From assembly GCA_964458775.1 (NCBI GenBank), contig CAYWLQ010000098.1, positions 1 through 22,059 of the forward strand: 22,059 nt of DNA, written 5' to 3'. This document shows, piece after piece, positions 7,097 to 15,488 of this stretch. The position numbers and the translations under genes are program-made. This stretch comes from CAYWLQ01 sp964458775. Lineage in GTDB: Bacteria; Myxococcota_A; Polyangia; JAAYKL01. Below the pieces are notes generated by a model, which had not been told where the DNA came from, searched no databases, and was given only the letters and a program-made list of their open reading frames with translations. Within the stretch, counting starts at the first letter, position 1, and every line of letters begins with the position of its first letter.

Positions 7097-9036
7097 CTGA
7101 TTTAGAAAAAATTTTTGGGTGTAGCGGTCCTATAGCAGCTGCTATGAATGACAAATATCGGTTTAGGAAATCACAGCTTGAAATGGCTTGTGCAGTGGAG
7201 AGGTGTATTGGCCGACAATGTATTTTGCTTGCAGAAGCCGGAACGGGGACCGGAAAAACTCTCGCATACTTGGTTCCTATACTGATGTCAGGACAACGAA
7301 CGATCATTTCTACCGGAACAAAAAATTTACAGGAACAGATCTTTTTTAAGGACATTGTGTTTTTGGAACAGGTTTTTGGTCGACCGATCAACGCTGTTTA
7401 CCTAAAAGGGCAAGATAATTATTTATGTAAACGTCGATGTCGAGAGTTTCTTAGAAGCCCCGCCTCTCTCATGTATCCCAAAGCTGAAGTGGAATATATA
7501 AAAACTTGGCAAGAAACAACAAGTATAGGTGATCGTTCAGAACTCAGCAATCTGGCAGATGACGATCCGATCTGGAAAGAGGTTTGCTCGACTCGCGAAA
7601 CTCGAATCGGTTCAAAATGTTCTTTTTATGATGAGTGTTTTGTATCCAAGGCTAGAAAAAATGCGGCTGCTGCGACTGTAGTGATTGTCAATCATCATCT
7701 TTATTTTGCCGACACAGTTACAAGGCAAAAAGGCGGCTCAATTTTGCCTCGCCACGATATACTGGTATTGGATGAGGCCCACGGAATTGAGGACATTGCA
7801 GTTGAATTCTTTAGCCGTTCGGTTTCCTCAAAACAAATCGACAGACTTGTCAGAGATGCTATGAAAAGCATTACCGTTGCTGCTTTTGATCGAGATCCTT
7901 CTGCTTCCAACCGAGAAAGGTTGGCGAAAAATGCAACATCAGCATCAGCAGATTTTTTTTCCAAACTTATTCAACAAAACGAAGAGGGACGAATTGGCTT
8001 TGATCCAATGAACCTGTCAAGACAGTACTTCCAGGACTATTACAAGTTAGATTCTGCATTAGATGCTTTTGAACAGTCACTCAACAGTCTTGAAGGACAA
8101 GATGAAAGCGTAGATCATGCAGCTCTTTGCATAAAAGAAATTAGAAATGATTTAGCTGCGCTTTTAACTGAATCGGCCTCAGGATATGTAAGCTGGATGG
8201 ATAGAAGAAGTCGATCCTTAGTAATAGGTCGCTCTCCTATAGATGTATCAGGAGCATTAAGAGAAGGTGTGTTTTTTCAGGTTCCTTCGGTAATTATGAC
8301 TTCTGCAACACTCTCAGTAGACGGTGATTTTCAGTTTTTAAAGAGTCGGGTAGGTATTGATTTTGAGGTTGACGAAATAACCGTTCCTTCACCTTTCAAC
8401 TACGGAGAACAGGCTTGCATATTTCTTCCTTCGGACATGGTTGATCCAAACGATGAAGGCTTTACCTCACAGGCGGCTGACAAAATAGCAGAGCTTATCT
8501 CCCTAACCTGCGGCGGTGCGTTAGTGTTAAGCACTTCGCTCAAAAGAATGACAAATCTCTATAATCTGCTGGTGGATCGCGTTCCCGGTCCGATTATGGT
8601 GCAAGGAATGGCTCCTAAAAGAACCTTGCTAACGGACTTTTCTAAACATCTAAACAGCACATTGGTCGCTACAGCCGGTTTTTGGCAAGGTGTAGACATT
8701 CCGGGGGATGCTCTCAGATTGGTAGTAATCGACAAGCTTCCGTTTGCCTCGCCGGGAGATCCTCTGGAATCGGCAAGAATTACAAGAATACAAGAAAACG
8801 GCGGACGGCCTTTTGTTGATTATCAGATTCCTGCTGCTGTTTTGTTGCTCAAACAAGGTTTTGGAAGACTAATTCGCACTGAGAAAGACTGCGGTATTGC
8901 TGCTATCTTGGATAATCGGCTTTATACCAAAGGATATGCCAAAAAGTTTATTCGCTCTCTTGCTCCTTGTCCCAAGTTTCAACACATTGATAATGTAAAA
9001 GCATGGTGGAAGAACAAAAGTGATCACAATACATAG
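7093..9036 (+). CDS. DinG/YoaA-family Fe-S DNA helicase
   Basis: This 647-residue superfamily 2 helicase resembles XPD-like DinG and YoaA, 5'-3' helicases that resolve unusual DNA structures during repair. Walker A EAGTGTGKT is at about 48-56, motif Ia-like IISTGTKNLQEQ follows, and the DEAH box is at about 227-230. Four cysteines at about 112, 165, 176 and 182, placed between motifs Ia and II, match the family's iron-sulfur cluster ligands. MTSATLSV, FWQGVDIPGD and QGFGRLIRT are the later helicase motifs. The length is closer to YoaA than to the longer DinG. GTG start, coupled to the small membrane protein upstream. It converges on lptB with only 42 bp between. Confidence 0.93.
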   Translation: MTDLEKIFGCSGPIAAAMNDKYRFRKSQLEMACAVERCIGRQCILLAEAGTGTGKTLAYLVPILMSGQRTIISTGTKNLQEQIFFKDIVFLEQVFGRPINAVYLKGQDNYLCKRRCREFLRSPASLMYPKAEVEYIKTWQETTSIGDRSELSNLADDDPIWKEVCSTRETRIGSKCSFYDECFVSKARKNAAAATVVIVNHHLYFADTVTRQKGGSILPRHDILVLDEAHGIEDIAVEFFSRSVSSKQIDRLVRDAMKSITVAAFDRDPSASNRERLAKNATSASADFFSKLIQQNEEGRIGFDPMNLSRQYFQDYYKLDSALDAFEQSLNSLEGQDESVDHAALCIKEIRNDLAALLTESASGYVSWMDRRSRSLVIGRSPIDVSGALREGVFFQVPSVIMTSATLSVDGDFQFLKSRVGIDFEVDEITVPSPFNYGEQACIFLPSDMVDPNDEGFTSQAADKIAELISLTCGGALVLSTSLKRMTNLYNLLVDRVPGPIMVQGMAPKRTLLTDFSKHLNSTLVATAGFWQGVDIPGDALRLVVIDKLPFASPGDPLESARITRIQENGGRPFVDYQIPAAVLLLKQGFGRLIRTEKDCGIAAILDNRLYTKGYAKKFIRSLAPCPKFQHIDNVKAWWKNKSDHNT

Positions 9037-9078
9037 TTACTTGATTCTGTACTTTTAGTATTACATCTCCCTATCTAA

Positions 9079-9789
9079 CTAAAACGTATTACCGAGATAC
9101 AATCGTCGCGCAATATTGCTTTGTATTACCTTTTCAGAAGACCCTGACTCCACAATTTGTCCGCAGGCAATTATATGAACGATATCACAAATAGACATTG
9201 CGTCCCTAACGTTGTGATCTGTGATGAGCAAGCCGATGCCGCTTTTTGCCAACATTTTTAAGTACTCCGCTATTTCACCGGTTGCGATAGGGTCAACACC
9301 GGCAAACGGCTCATCACATAAAAGGATTTTCGGGTCGGCACATAAAGCTCTCGCCAACTCCAGTTTGCGTCGTTCGCCTCCTGATAGCAAAGATGCTTTT
9401 TGTTTGGAAAGTGATTGTAGATTGAATTGTTTTAACAATTCGTCTGATCTTTTTTGGGGATTTTTTATTCTTCTTTCAACCAGAACAGCCGTTAAATTTT
9501 CTTGTACACTCAACCCTCGAAACACAGACGGTCCCTGCGGAAGATAGCCCAAGCCCATCAGACATCTGCGATACATTGGTAAATCATTTAGTTCATTACC
9601 GAATCTTATTATTCCTCTATCAGGCTTCAGCAGACCCAGTATCATTTTAAATACTGTGGTTTTACCTGCTCCGTTCGGTCCCAAGAGCCCTGCTATTTCT
9701 CCCGGCGCAACTGTCAAGCTTACGCTGTCAGCGACAATCCTATCTTTAAACGATTTGCATAAATCAATTATCTGAAGCGTATCGGTCAA
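9079..9789 (-). CDS. lptB: LPS export ABC transporter ATP-binding protein LptB
   Basis: LptB is the cytoplasmic ATPase that, with LptF/LptG, extracts lipopolysaccharide from the inner membrane. The 236-residue protein has Walker A GPNGAGKTT (about 37-45), Q-loop in YLPQGPSVFRGLSV (Gln 85), signature LSGGERRKLE (from about 135), Walker B ILLCDEPFAGVDP (from about 155) and the H-loop His near 192 in ITDHNVRD. The sequence FAGVDPIATGEI is typical of LptB rather than other ABC ATPases. It starts at TTG (9787-9789), overlapping the lptA stop by 4 bp. It is the last gene of the operon; rpoN, which often follows lptB, is not here. Confidence 0.95.
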   Translation of the reverse strand: MTDTLQIIDLCKSFKDRIVADSVSLTVAPGEIAGLLGPNGAGKTTVFKMILGLLKPDRGIIRFGNELNDLPMYRRCLMGLGYLPQGPSVFRGLSVQENLTAVLVERRIKNPQKRSDELLKQFNLQSLSKQKASLLSGGERRKLELARALCADPKILLCDEPFAGVDPIATGEIAEYLKMLAKSGIGLLITDHNVRDAMSICDIVHIIACGQIVESGSSEKVIQSNIARRLYLGNTF

Positions 9790-10313
9790 GGAATTGCTCC
9801 CGGTCGTAAACGAAATGTTCCCTTTGCCTCAGTAACCTCAACACGACCGGAATTTATAAATACTTCGATTCGCGAACCTTCAAGCTTATGAGGACCTCTT
9901 ATAAGTGTAGGTTTACCGATAAGCACAAGCACGCCTCTTTTGGAATCAAGGGTTGCCCTTCCGGCGGTAGCTTTTGTATCGTCAGAAATGACAGTAATGT
10001 TACCCTCGATCTGAATGCTGACAGCTTCTCCATTATCGTTGTATACAAGCTGCATTCTCACACAGGTTATTCGAAGACCTGCAAATAATGCAGTAACATT
10101 ACCCTCAAACACCGCAGTTTTATCTTTGTGGTTTACTGAGAGCTTGTCAGCAGAGATATCTATCGGATTTGAAAGAGCTGAAGTTTGAGTTGCTGTTTCT
10201 TGTGCCGCAACTAAAAGAGCATTACTCAAACAAAAAAATAATGTAATGAGAAACACGAATGACCTCAGCTTATCTGCCTCAGACATTACGATCTTTAACT
10301 CAGTAACTGCCAT
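9786..10313 (-). CDS. lptA: LPS transport periplasmic protein LptA (OstA-like)
   Basis: LptA forms the periplasmic bridge that passes lipopolysaccharide to the outer-membrane LptD/E translocon. After a signal peptide (RSFVFLITLFFCLSNALLVAAQ) the 175-residue protein has the OstA N-terminal domain: PIDISADKLSVNHKDKTAVF, then EGNVTA, ATAGRATLDSKRGVLVL and the closing LEGSRIEVFINSGRVEV. The start is not certain: ATG at 10313 overlaps the upstream gene by 14 bp, while ATG at 10286 would shorten the n-region; neither has a strong ribosome binding site. The adjacent lptB confirms the assignment. No lptC is seen beside it. Confidence 0.92.
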   Translation of the reverse strand: MAVTELKIVMSEADKLRSFVFLITLFFCLSNALLVAAQETATQTSALSNPIDISADKLSVNHKDKTAVFEGNVTALFAGLRITCVRMQLVYNDNGEAVSIQIEGNITVISDDTKATAGRATLDSKRGVLVLIGKPTLIRGPHKLEGSRIEVFINSGRVEVTEAKGTFRLRPGAIP

Positions 10314-10935
10314 TTAGAAATGGATTTCTACGTTTTTCAAAACCTATGGTTGTAGACGGGCCGTGTCCGGGATACACTTTTACTTCGTCAGACAAACACA
10401 ACAATCTTGTGTTAATTGAATCAATAAGCATTTTCGAAGATCCTCCCGGAAGATCGGTTCTGCCTATAGAACCTGCAAACAAGGTATCGCCGGAAAAAAG
10501 ATCTCGACCGAAAAGAAAGCACACTCCTCCTGGTGTGTGTCCCGGTGTGTGTATTACTGTTGCGTTAAGGTTTCCGACAACAAAAGAATCGTTATGCTTG
10601 AGCGGAATGTCCACTGTCGGAATATCTGCAACAGGAACACCAAACATTCGTGCTTGATCCGGAAGAATTTTTAAAAGAAAATCGTCCTCTGTGTTCATGG
10701 CAAAAGGTATTTTCATAGCACGCTTAATGGTTTCGACGCCGCCTGCATGATCGATGTGAGCGTGTGTATTGTAAATAGCTATAATATCTATTTTCAAACG
10801 AGACGCCGCTTTCATTAGTCTCTCAGGCTCAGCACCGGGATCTATGAATACTCCCTTGGCAGTAATTTCGTCATATACGATATAACAATTTTCCTGAAAG
10901 GGACCGTTGAGTATTGTTTCGATTTTTAGAGACAT
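10300..10935 (-). CDS. Metallo-beta-lactamase-fold hydrolase (glyoxalase II-like)
   Basis: The 211-residue cytoplasmic protein has all ligands of a two-zinc active site: THAHIDHAGG (about 57-66, His/His/Asp/His), GHTPGG (His 133), SGDTLF (Asp 150) and YPGHGP (His 191). The opening PFQENCYIVYD and SIGRTDLPGGS are typical of the YcbL/GloB-like group, which hydrolyses S-lactoylglutathione or related thioesters. The separate glutathione-binding C-terminal domain of classical GloB is absent. It sits 19 bp after the barrel gene and overlaps lptA by 14 bp, so it belongs to the lpt operon. Its substrate and any tie to lipopolysaccharide export are unknown. Confidence 0.9.
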   Translation of the reverse strand: MSLKIETILNGPFQENCYIVYDEITAKGVFIDPGAEPERLMKAASRLKIDIIAIYNTHAHIDHAGGVETIKRAMKIPFAMNTEDDFLLKILPDQARMFGVPVADIPTVDIPLKHNDSFVVGNLNATVIHTPGHTPGGVCFLFGRDLFSGDTLFAGSIGRTDLPGGSSKMLIDSINTRLLCLSDEVKVYPGHGPSTTIGFEKRRNPFLNGSY

Positions 10936-10954
10936 AATTTTTTTGTTTTCCAGG

Positions 10955-12043
10955 CTAGAAACTTACTGCTACTCCAATAGATATTAGAGGAAAGAACCAT
11001 TCTCTGTCTTTGTCTGACTTGTCTTTAAAAGTAGCCTTTTCGCCGCAAATACTTGTATCCGTACATAGATATCGATTTTTGTCTGAATCTACCAAGATTA
11101 TGTCAGTAGATTGTAAATCCTCGTCAGAACCTTCAAAACGACCGCATCCTTGGCCTCTGCAGGATGATTTGTAAATTTTTGCACCTTTATTGTTCTCAAT
11201 ACTCAGAAGTTCGTCATCTTTATACCAATAGATTTTCTTCTTTATGTACCAGTAATGAAGCGCAGACAACTCTACGTTTATCATTATTCGCTTGGTAACT
11301 GATACGTTAACACCGCCGCCTAATCCGAGAATCCAGGCGTTAGCAGCAGAATTAGCTCCCCATTGCCATTCGTAACCGGCAGTTACAAATGCATAAGGAG
11401 CCACTTGCTTACGAGAAAGCATATATCTTAGAAACGGCAGAAGTGTAATGGTGTCGGGATAGCCGTAAGGAAGTTTTTCTTCTCCAAGAACATTGGTGTA
11501 GCGGAAATCCACGCCGGGAGCCAATCGGTCAATTACATAATATGCAAATTTAGCCGAAAAACCGAGGTAGTTGACATTTCCGTCGCCTCCAAGAGAAATC
11601 CCAAGAGACGCTTCCATGGTTTTCTTTCCATACAAAAGCGAAGACAAAGGAACCTCTTCTTCAACGGTTTGCGGGATAGCCGGCGGAGCGACAGCAGCTG
11701 TTTCTGCCAAATCAACATTTTCCGGAGCAGCATCTATTTCGTTTTCTGAAACGTCATCAACGGCAGAATCAGTATCGACTGCAGAATCGGTATCGACTGC
11801 AGAATCGGTATCAGTATCAGCAGATGAATTGCTGTCTTGATCAGTATCAGTATCATTATCGGTGCTGACTTGTTCCTCAGAAGATTTCTCTTCTGTTTTA
11901 ACGTCATCAGCTTTTGAAATATCTGCCGGTTTTGCCGAATCAGAAGTTTTTATTTCTTTCTCTTCAGCAGAAGGCAATGCCGCAAAACCAATTACAACAG
12001 AAACCAAAAGACATGTACAAAGTAAGACTCGCATGAAAGGCAT
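10955..12043 (-). CDS. Outer-membrane beta-barrel with acidic repeat linker
   Basis: A signal peptide (RVLLCTCLLVSVVIGFAAL) is followed by about 95 residues of Asp/Glu/Ser/Thr-rich low complexity that contain the tandem hexapeptide DTDSAV. From SSLLYGKKTMEASLGISLGG the protein looks like an 8-12 strand barrel of the OmpA/OmpW-like size class, with an extracellular-loop-like insert holding two or more Cys (SSCRGQGCGRF, then CTDTSICG) that may form disulfides. It ends SIGVAVSF with a C-terminal Phe. ATG at 12043 is preferred; ATG at 12034 and TTG at 12070 are alternatives. First gene of the operon with the hydrolase, lptA and lptB, driven by the promoter at 12079-12107. Confidence 0.8.
   Translation of the reverse strand: MPFMRVLLCTCLLVSVVIGFAALPSAEEKEIKTSDSAKPADISKADDVKTEEKSSEEQVSTDNDTDTDQDSNSSADTDTDSAVDTDSAVDTDSAVDDVSENEIDAAPENVDLAETAAVAPPAIPQTVEEEVPLSSLLYGKKTMEASLGISLGGDGNVNYLGFSAKFAYYVIDRLAPGVDFRYTNVLGEEKLPYGYPDTITLLPFLRYMLSRKQVAPYAFVTAGYEWQWGANSAANAWILGLGGGVNVSVTKRIMINVELSALHYWYIKKKIYWYKDDELLSIENNKGAKIYKSSCRGQGCGRFEGSDEDLQSTDIILVDSDKNRYLCTDTSICGEKATFKDKSDKDREWFFPLISIGVAVSF
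11763..11816. repeat. Three tandem 18-bp coding repeats
   Basis: Units at 11763-11780, 11781-11798 and 11799-11816 share GCAGAATCRGTATC; the first two differ by one base and the third diverges in its last four. On the minus strand they encode the DTDSAV repeats in the linker of the barrel protein. Near-identity at DNA level points to recent slippage, so copy number may vary between strains. Confidence 0.85.
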
Positions 12044-12078
12044 AATAACCGGTTCGATCGAGCAAAGCAATCCGTATC

Positions 12079-12107
12079 ATAATAAGAATAGGGAGTTGTC
12101 ATGTCAC
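12079..12107 (-). promoter_or_regulatory. Sigma-70 type promoter of the barrel-hydrolase-lptAB operon
   Basis: On the minus strand GTGACA (12102-12107) is followed after 17 bases by TATTAT (12079-12084); each box matches five of six consensus bases. The start would be near 12072, leaving a leader of about 30 nt to the ATG at 12043. The four genes below it are closely packed, so this is probably the operon promoter. Confidence 0.65.
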
Positions 12108-12334
12108 GCGCTGACACTCTTTTTTGAGCTTCTGTTTACCGGTAAAGCAATTGCATTAGAATCAAACGATGTAGCAAAGGTTCTAACGACTGATCGAAAA
12201 TGGCATAAAAACGTCTTATTCTCTGCGCTTTCTTATGGTGATGATTGTGCCATAGATTTTTTGCCTACCCTGCCGAAAAGACTATCAATGGTTGATTTTA
12301 AAACTGCAGACTCAATCGGTTTTTGCAAATAGTC
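12101..12334 (+). pseudogene. Possible small gene with a frameshift in a T-run
   Basis: GGGAG (12091-12095) stands 5 nt before an ATG at 12101 that opens MSRADTL and then hits TGA at 12125-12127. Skipping one T in the six-T run (12120-12125) joins it to a long open frame continuing FELLFTGKAIALESNDVAKV and ending at a stop near 12332-12334. The composition up to about 12232 looks protein-like; the last 100 bases are antisense to the kinase gene and may be read-on. The reading overlaps the opposing promoter at 12079-12107. It could be a decayed gene, a sequencing indel or chance. No family is recognised. Confidence 0.3.
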
Positions 12335-14047
12335 GTTCATTCCGGCTTTAATACATAACTGTCGATCTTCATCATACACGTGAGCTGTCAACGCAATGAT
12401 AGGCACATCGGGATCTATTATTCCGCTATCAGCCGCACGAATGGCTCTAGCGGCAGAAAGACCGTCCATTACCGGCATTTGTATATCCATTAACACAAGG
12501 TCAAACATGTTTTCACGTAATGCTTCTAACGCCTCAAGTCCGTTAGAAGCAGTGGCTACTTGATATCCCATTCTTTGTAAAATCTCAGCTGTTGCCAGTC
12601 TTGAATACAAATGATCTTCAACAAGTAAAATACTGAGCGGTCCTCCTGACGAAGATCGAGAAAGCGGCCTGGTTTGCCGATCTCCCGGATTTGGTATTGA
12701 TAAGAGATTATTGATTACATTGTAAAAAGAAAACTGCTTGATAGGACGATCAATGCATACGCTGAATAGCTTGCGTTTTGTAGGCACTGTAGATGGACGA
12801 TGGCCGGGAGAATGAACTCCGATAAAATGTGCATTTTTAAACGCAGGATGATTATCCAAACCGTTAGAATATAGGGCGTTTAGTTCCACAATCATATTGG
12901 CAGACAAAATAGCTGCATCAAAACAGTTGCCGATTGCTGCCGCATTTGTTGATTTTGAGATAAACTCTTCAGGAGAACAGGCACATACAACCTCCATATC
13001 TGCATATTCTAAGAGGTTACAAATATGTTTACATGATTCAATTTCATCAATGCTTACAATTACTTTCTTTTCAGAAAGATTCCTTATTTCTTTCCATTTG
13101 GCAAATTCATCCTCCTGAACTCTAAACGGTATTGTAAAAAAGAATTCAGCCCCGCCTTGCTCTTTGTTGCGACCTCCTATTTTTCCGTTCATTGCCCTTA
13201 CTATCTCTCTTGAAATAGCCAATCCCAAACCGGTCCCTCCGTGACGTCTGGCAGAAGAAGAGTCTCCAACTGCAAAGGATTCAAATATTATTTTATCCGC
13301 ACCTTCAGGAATCCCGACTCCCGTATCTGAAATAATAAAGCTTATATTTGTCATACCATTAACGCCGGAGTCAGCAGTAACACGAACATCTATACGTCCC
13401 CGTTCTGTAAATTTAACTGCGTTTCCAAGTAGATTATTCAATACCTGCCTAATACGTCCGGCATCTCCTATCAGCTTAGTGGGAACTGATGAGTCGCAAT
13501 CCATGTCCAGATACAAAAGCTTTCCTCTTACGTTAAAAGCAGCGGTTTCAATTGCGTTGTCCAGGATGTCGCCCAAATCAAAAGGCTCATCAACGATAGC
13601 TATGCTGTCAGCTTCAATTTTAGACAAATCCAGAATATCGTTTATAATTCTGAGAAGTTCTTTGGCGCTTTCATGGGCTACCTCAGCAAATTCTGTTTGT
13701 TCTTCATTGAGTTCGGTTTCCATTAAGAGTCTAATCATCCCGATGATTGAATTCATGGGAGTTCTGAGCTCATGACTGACGTTCCGCAAAAATCGTCGCT
13801 TGGTCCTTGATGCACACTCCGCTTCTTCGGCCATTTTGTTTGAGTAGGCCAAAGCGTTGTCCAAACAGCTCTTTGTTTCTGTAAGTTCCTTGCTCATTTG
13901 CTCCAAGGTTGCTCTTTGTTCCAATATTGTTGCCTTAAGTTCGGCTATGCTTTCTTTCGAACCTTGAGTATCTTCAGTTGGTTGAAATCCTTTTTGCAAA
14001 TTCATCATAGATTCTTTTGTTCCCTTTTCAAATTCTATCTTCGCCAT
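12233..14047 (-). CDS. Soluble hybrid sensor histidine kinase / response regulator
   Basis: The 604-residue protein has no signal peptide or membrane helix, so it senses in the cytoplasm or through partners. Order: coiled coil (about 30-85); HisKA dimerisation domain with RNVSHELRTPMNSI (phospho-His 92); HATPase_c with LGNAVKFTERG (N box), DTGVGIPEG (G1) and HGGTGLGLAI (G2); a receiver-like domain (about 325-455) whose phospho-acceptor position has no Asp (AAILSANM); and a C-terminal receiver starting SILLVEDHLYSR with LVLMDIQMPVMDG (Asp about 521), Thr in ALTAH and the conserved Lys in LQKPI. No output domain or adjacent regulator is seen, so phosphate probably passes to an unlinked partner. 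Reasonable ribosome binding site AAGGG before the ATG. Confidence 0.92.
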   Translation of the reverse strand: MAKIEFEKGTKESMMNLQKGFQPTEDTQGSKESIAELKATILEQRATLEQMSKELTETKSCLDNALAYSNKMAEEAECASRTKRRFLRNVSHELRTPMNSIIGMIRLLMETELNEEQTEFAEVAHESAKELLRIINDILDLSKIEADSIAIVDEPFDLGDILDNAIETAAFNVRGKLLYLDMDCDSSVPTKLIGDAGRIRQVLNNLLGNAVKFTERGRIDVRVTADSGVNGMTNISFIISDTGVGIPEGADKIIFESFAVGDSSSARRHGGTGLGLAISREIVRAMNGKIGGRNKEQGGAEFFFTIPFRVQEDEFAKWKEIRNLSEKKVIVSIDEIESCKHICNLLEYADMEVVCACSPEEFISKSTNAAAIGNCFDAAILSANMIVELNALYSNGLDNHPAFKNAHFIGVHSPGHRPSTVPTKRKLFSVCIDRPIKQFSFYNVINNLLSIPNPGDRQTRPLSRSSSGGPLSILLVEDHLYSRLATAEILQRMGYQVATASNGLEALEALRENMFDLVLMDIQMPVMDGLSAARAIRAADSGIIDPDVPIIALTAHVYDEDRQLCIKAGMNDYLQKPIESAVLKSTIDSLFGRVGKKSMAQSSP

Positions 14048-14211
14048 ACCCTTGTCCTTTCAAAAAAACCGACAGGTTAAGCAACAACGTCAGGCCAAGT
14101 CGCAAGTTTCAAAAATTATTTTGTATCCAATTTTAGAATATTCAAGTCGAACTCTGTAAAAACGTTACTACTTTGATCTTCATTCCCGTTTTATGTAAAG
14201 TGCTTGCCTGA

Positions 14212-14227
14212 TTCGCAACAATGCGAA
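14212..14227 (+). repeat. Inverted repeat in the tyrS leader
   Basis: TTCGCA (14212-14217) and TGCGAA (14222-14227) are perfectly complementary around a 4-base loop, 22 bp before the tyrS ATG. It could be a leader hairpin or an operator. No T-box specifier or antiterminator sequence is recognised, and the -35/-10 pair upstream is unclear. Function is unproven. Confidence 0.3.
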
Positions 14228-14249
14228 CAGCAAAACAGACGGAACGATT

Positions 14250-15488
14250 ATGACAAGTTTTAATATGTTTGAAGTTTTTAAAGAGCGTGGATTTTTTAAA
14301 CAATGCACAGACGAAGTTGCTGTTAAGAAACTCTTTGAAGGTAATGGAATTACAGCGTATATCGGTTTCGATCCGACAGCCAAAAGTCTTCATGTCGGAA
14401 GTCTTACTCCCATAATGGCTCTGATGCATTTGGAGCGAGCCGGCCATCGGCCGTTGGCAGTGGTAGGCGGCGGTACAGGACTGATCGGCGATCCTTCCGG
14501 AAAGACCGAGCAAAGACAACTCCTTACTAGAGAACTGCTTCGCGAAAACTACGAAGCAATTTCCGCACAACTCGGTCGTTTTCTCGATTTCAAGGGGGGC
14601 AAAGCCATCTCGGTTGACAATGCAGATTGGATAGAAGGACTTAACTATGTTGAGTTTTTAAGAGATATCGGCCGACACTTTTCCGTAAATCGTATGCTGT
14701 CATTCGAATCATACAAACTTCGAATGGAAAAAGGTTTAAGTTTTATCGAATTCAACTATCAACTATTGCAAGCCTATGATTTTTTAAGGCTTTTTCAAAT
14801 GTACGGCTGTCGTCTCCAAATGGGAGGAGATGATCAGTGGGGAAACATTGTTTCCGGAACAGATTTAATAAGAAGAATTGAAGGACAAGAAGCATACGGA
14901 CTGACCTTTCCTCTCTTGACCACCGCTTCGGGGGCCAAAATGGGCAAGACTGCCAAGGGCGCGGTTTGGCTCGATCCGGAATTAACTTCACCGTATGACT
15001 ATTATCAATATTGGATAAACGTAGATGACCGCGATGTTGAGCGTTTCTTGGGCATTTTTACATTTGTTCCTATGGACGAAGTTAAAAGGCTGGGACGTCT
15101 TGAAGGAGCGGAGATAAGGGAAGCTAAACAAATTCTGGCATACGAAACAACGCTGATATGCCACGGAAAAGAAGCAGCGGAAGCAGCACAAAAAGGAGCG
15201 GCGGCAGCCTTTAAGGGCGAAGGCAATCTTGATGATATGCCGACCGCTAATTTGCCGAGAACTAGGGTTGAGCAAGGATTAAAGGCAGCCGAATTATTTG
15301 TAGAAACAGGACTATGCGAATCAAAAGGCCAAGCGGTAAAACTCTTTAAAGGCGGAGGCGGATTTATCGGCGAAAGGTGTTTAAAAGATCACAACGAAGT
15401 TATAACCCTCGCTGATTTTGAAAAAAACGAAACAATTCTAAAAGCCGGGAAAAAACTTCGCCGCAGAATTATTCTTTGCGAAGAATGA
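14250..15488 (+). CDS. tyrS: Tyrosyl-tRNA synthetase
   Basis: This class I synthetase charges tRNA-Tyr with tyrosine. The 412-residue protein has the HIGH-type motif HVGS (about 48-51) in SLHVGSLTPIMALMHL, GDPSGKTEQR, the tyrosine/tRNA recognition segment MGGDDQWGNIVSG (about 191-203) and the KMSKS-type motif as KMGKT (about 230-234) followed by KGAVWLD. The C-terminal part (GLCESKGQAVKLFKGGGG onward) is the S4 RNA-binding domain. Length and motifs are those of the bacterial TyrS. A second Met five codons in is possible, but the first is kept for lack of a deciding ribosome binding site. Its stop overlaps the ATG of the next gene (ATGA, 15485-15488). Confidence 0.96.
   Translation: MTSFNMFEVFKERGFFKQCTDEVAVKKLFEGNGITAYIGFDPTAKSLHVGSLTPIMALMHLERAGHRPLAVVGGGTGLIGDPSGKTEQRQLLTRELLRENYEAISAQLGRFLDFKGGKAISVDNADWIEGLNYVEFLRDIGRHFSVNRMLSFESYKLRMEKGLSFIEFNYQLLQAYDFLRLFQMYGCRLQMGGDDQWGNIVSGTDLIRRIEGQEAYGLTFPLLTTASGAKMGKTAKGAVWLDPELTSPYDYYQYWINVDDRDVERFLGIFTFVPMDEVKRLGRLEGAEIREAKQILAYETTLICHGKEAAEAAQKGAAAAFKGEGNLDDMPTANLPRTRVEQGLKAAELFVETGLCESKGQAVKLFKGGGGFIGERCLKDHNEVITLADFEKNETILKAGKKLRRRIILCEE

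Noticed and set aside
11763..11816. Short tandem repeats as a CRISPR-like array
   Set aside because: Units are 18 bp with no spacers and are in frame within a coding linker.
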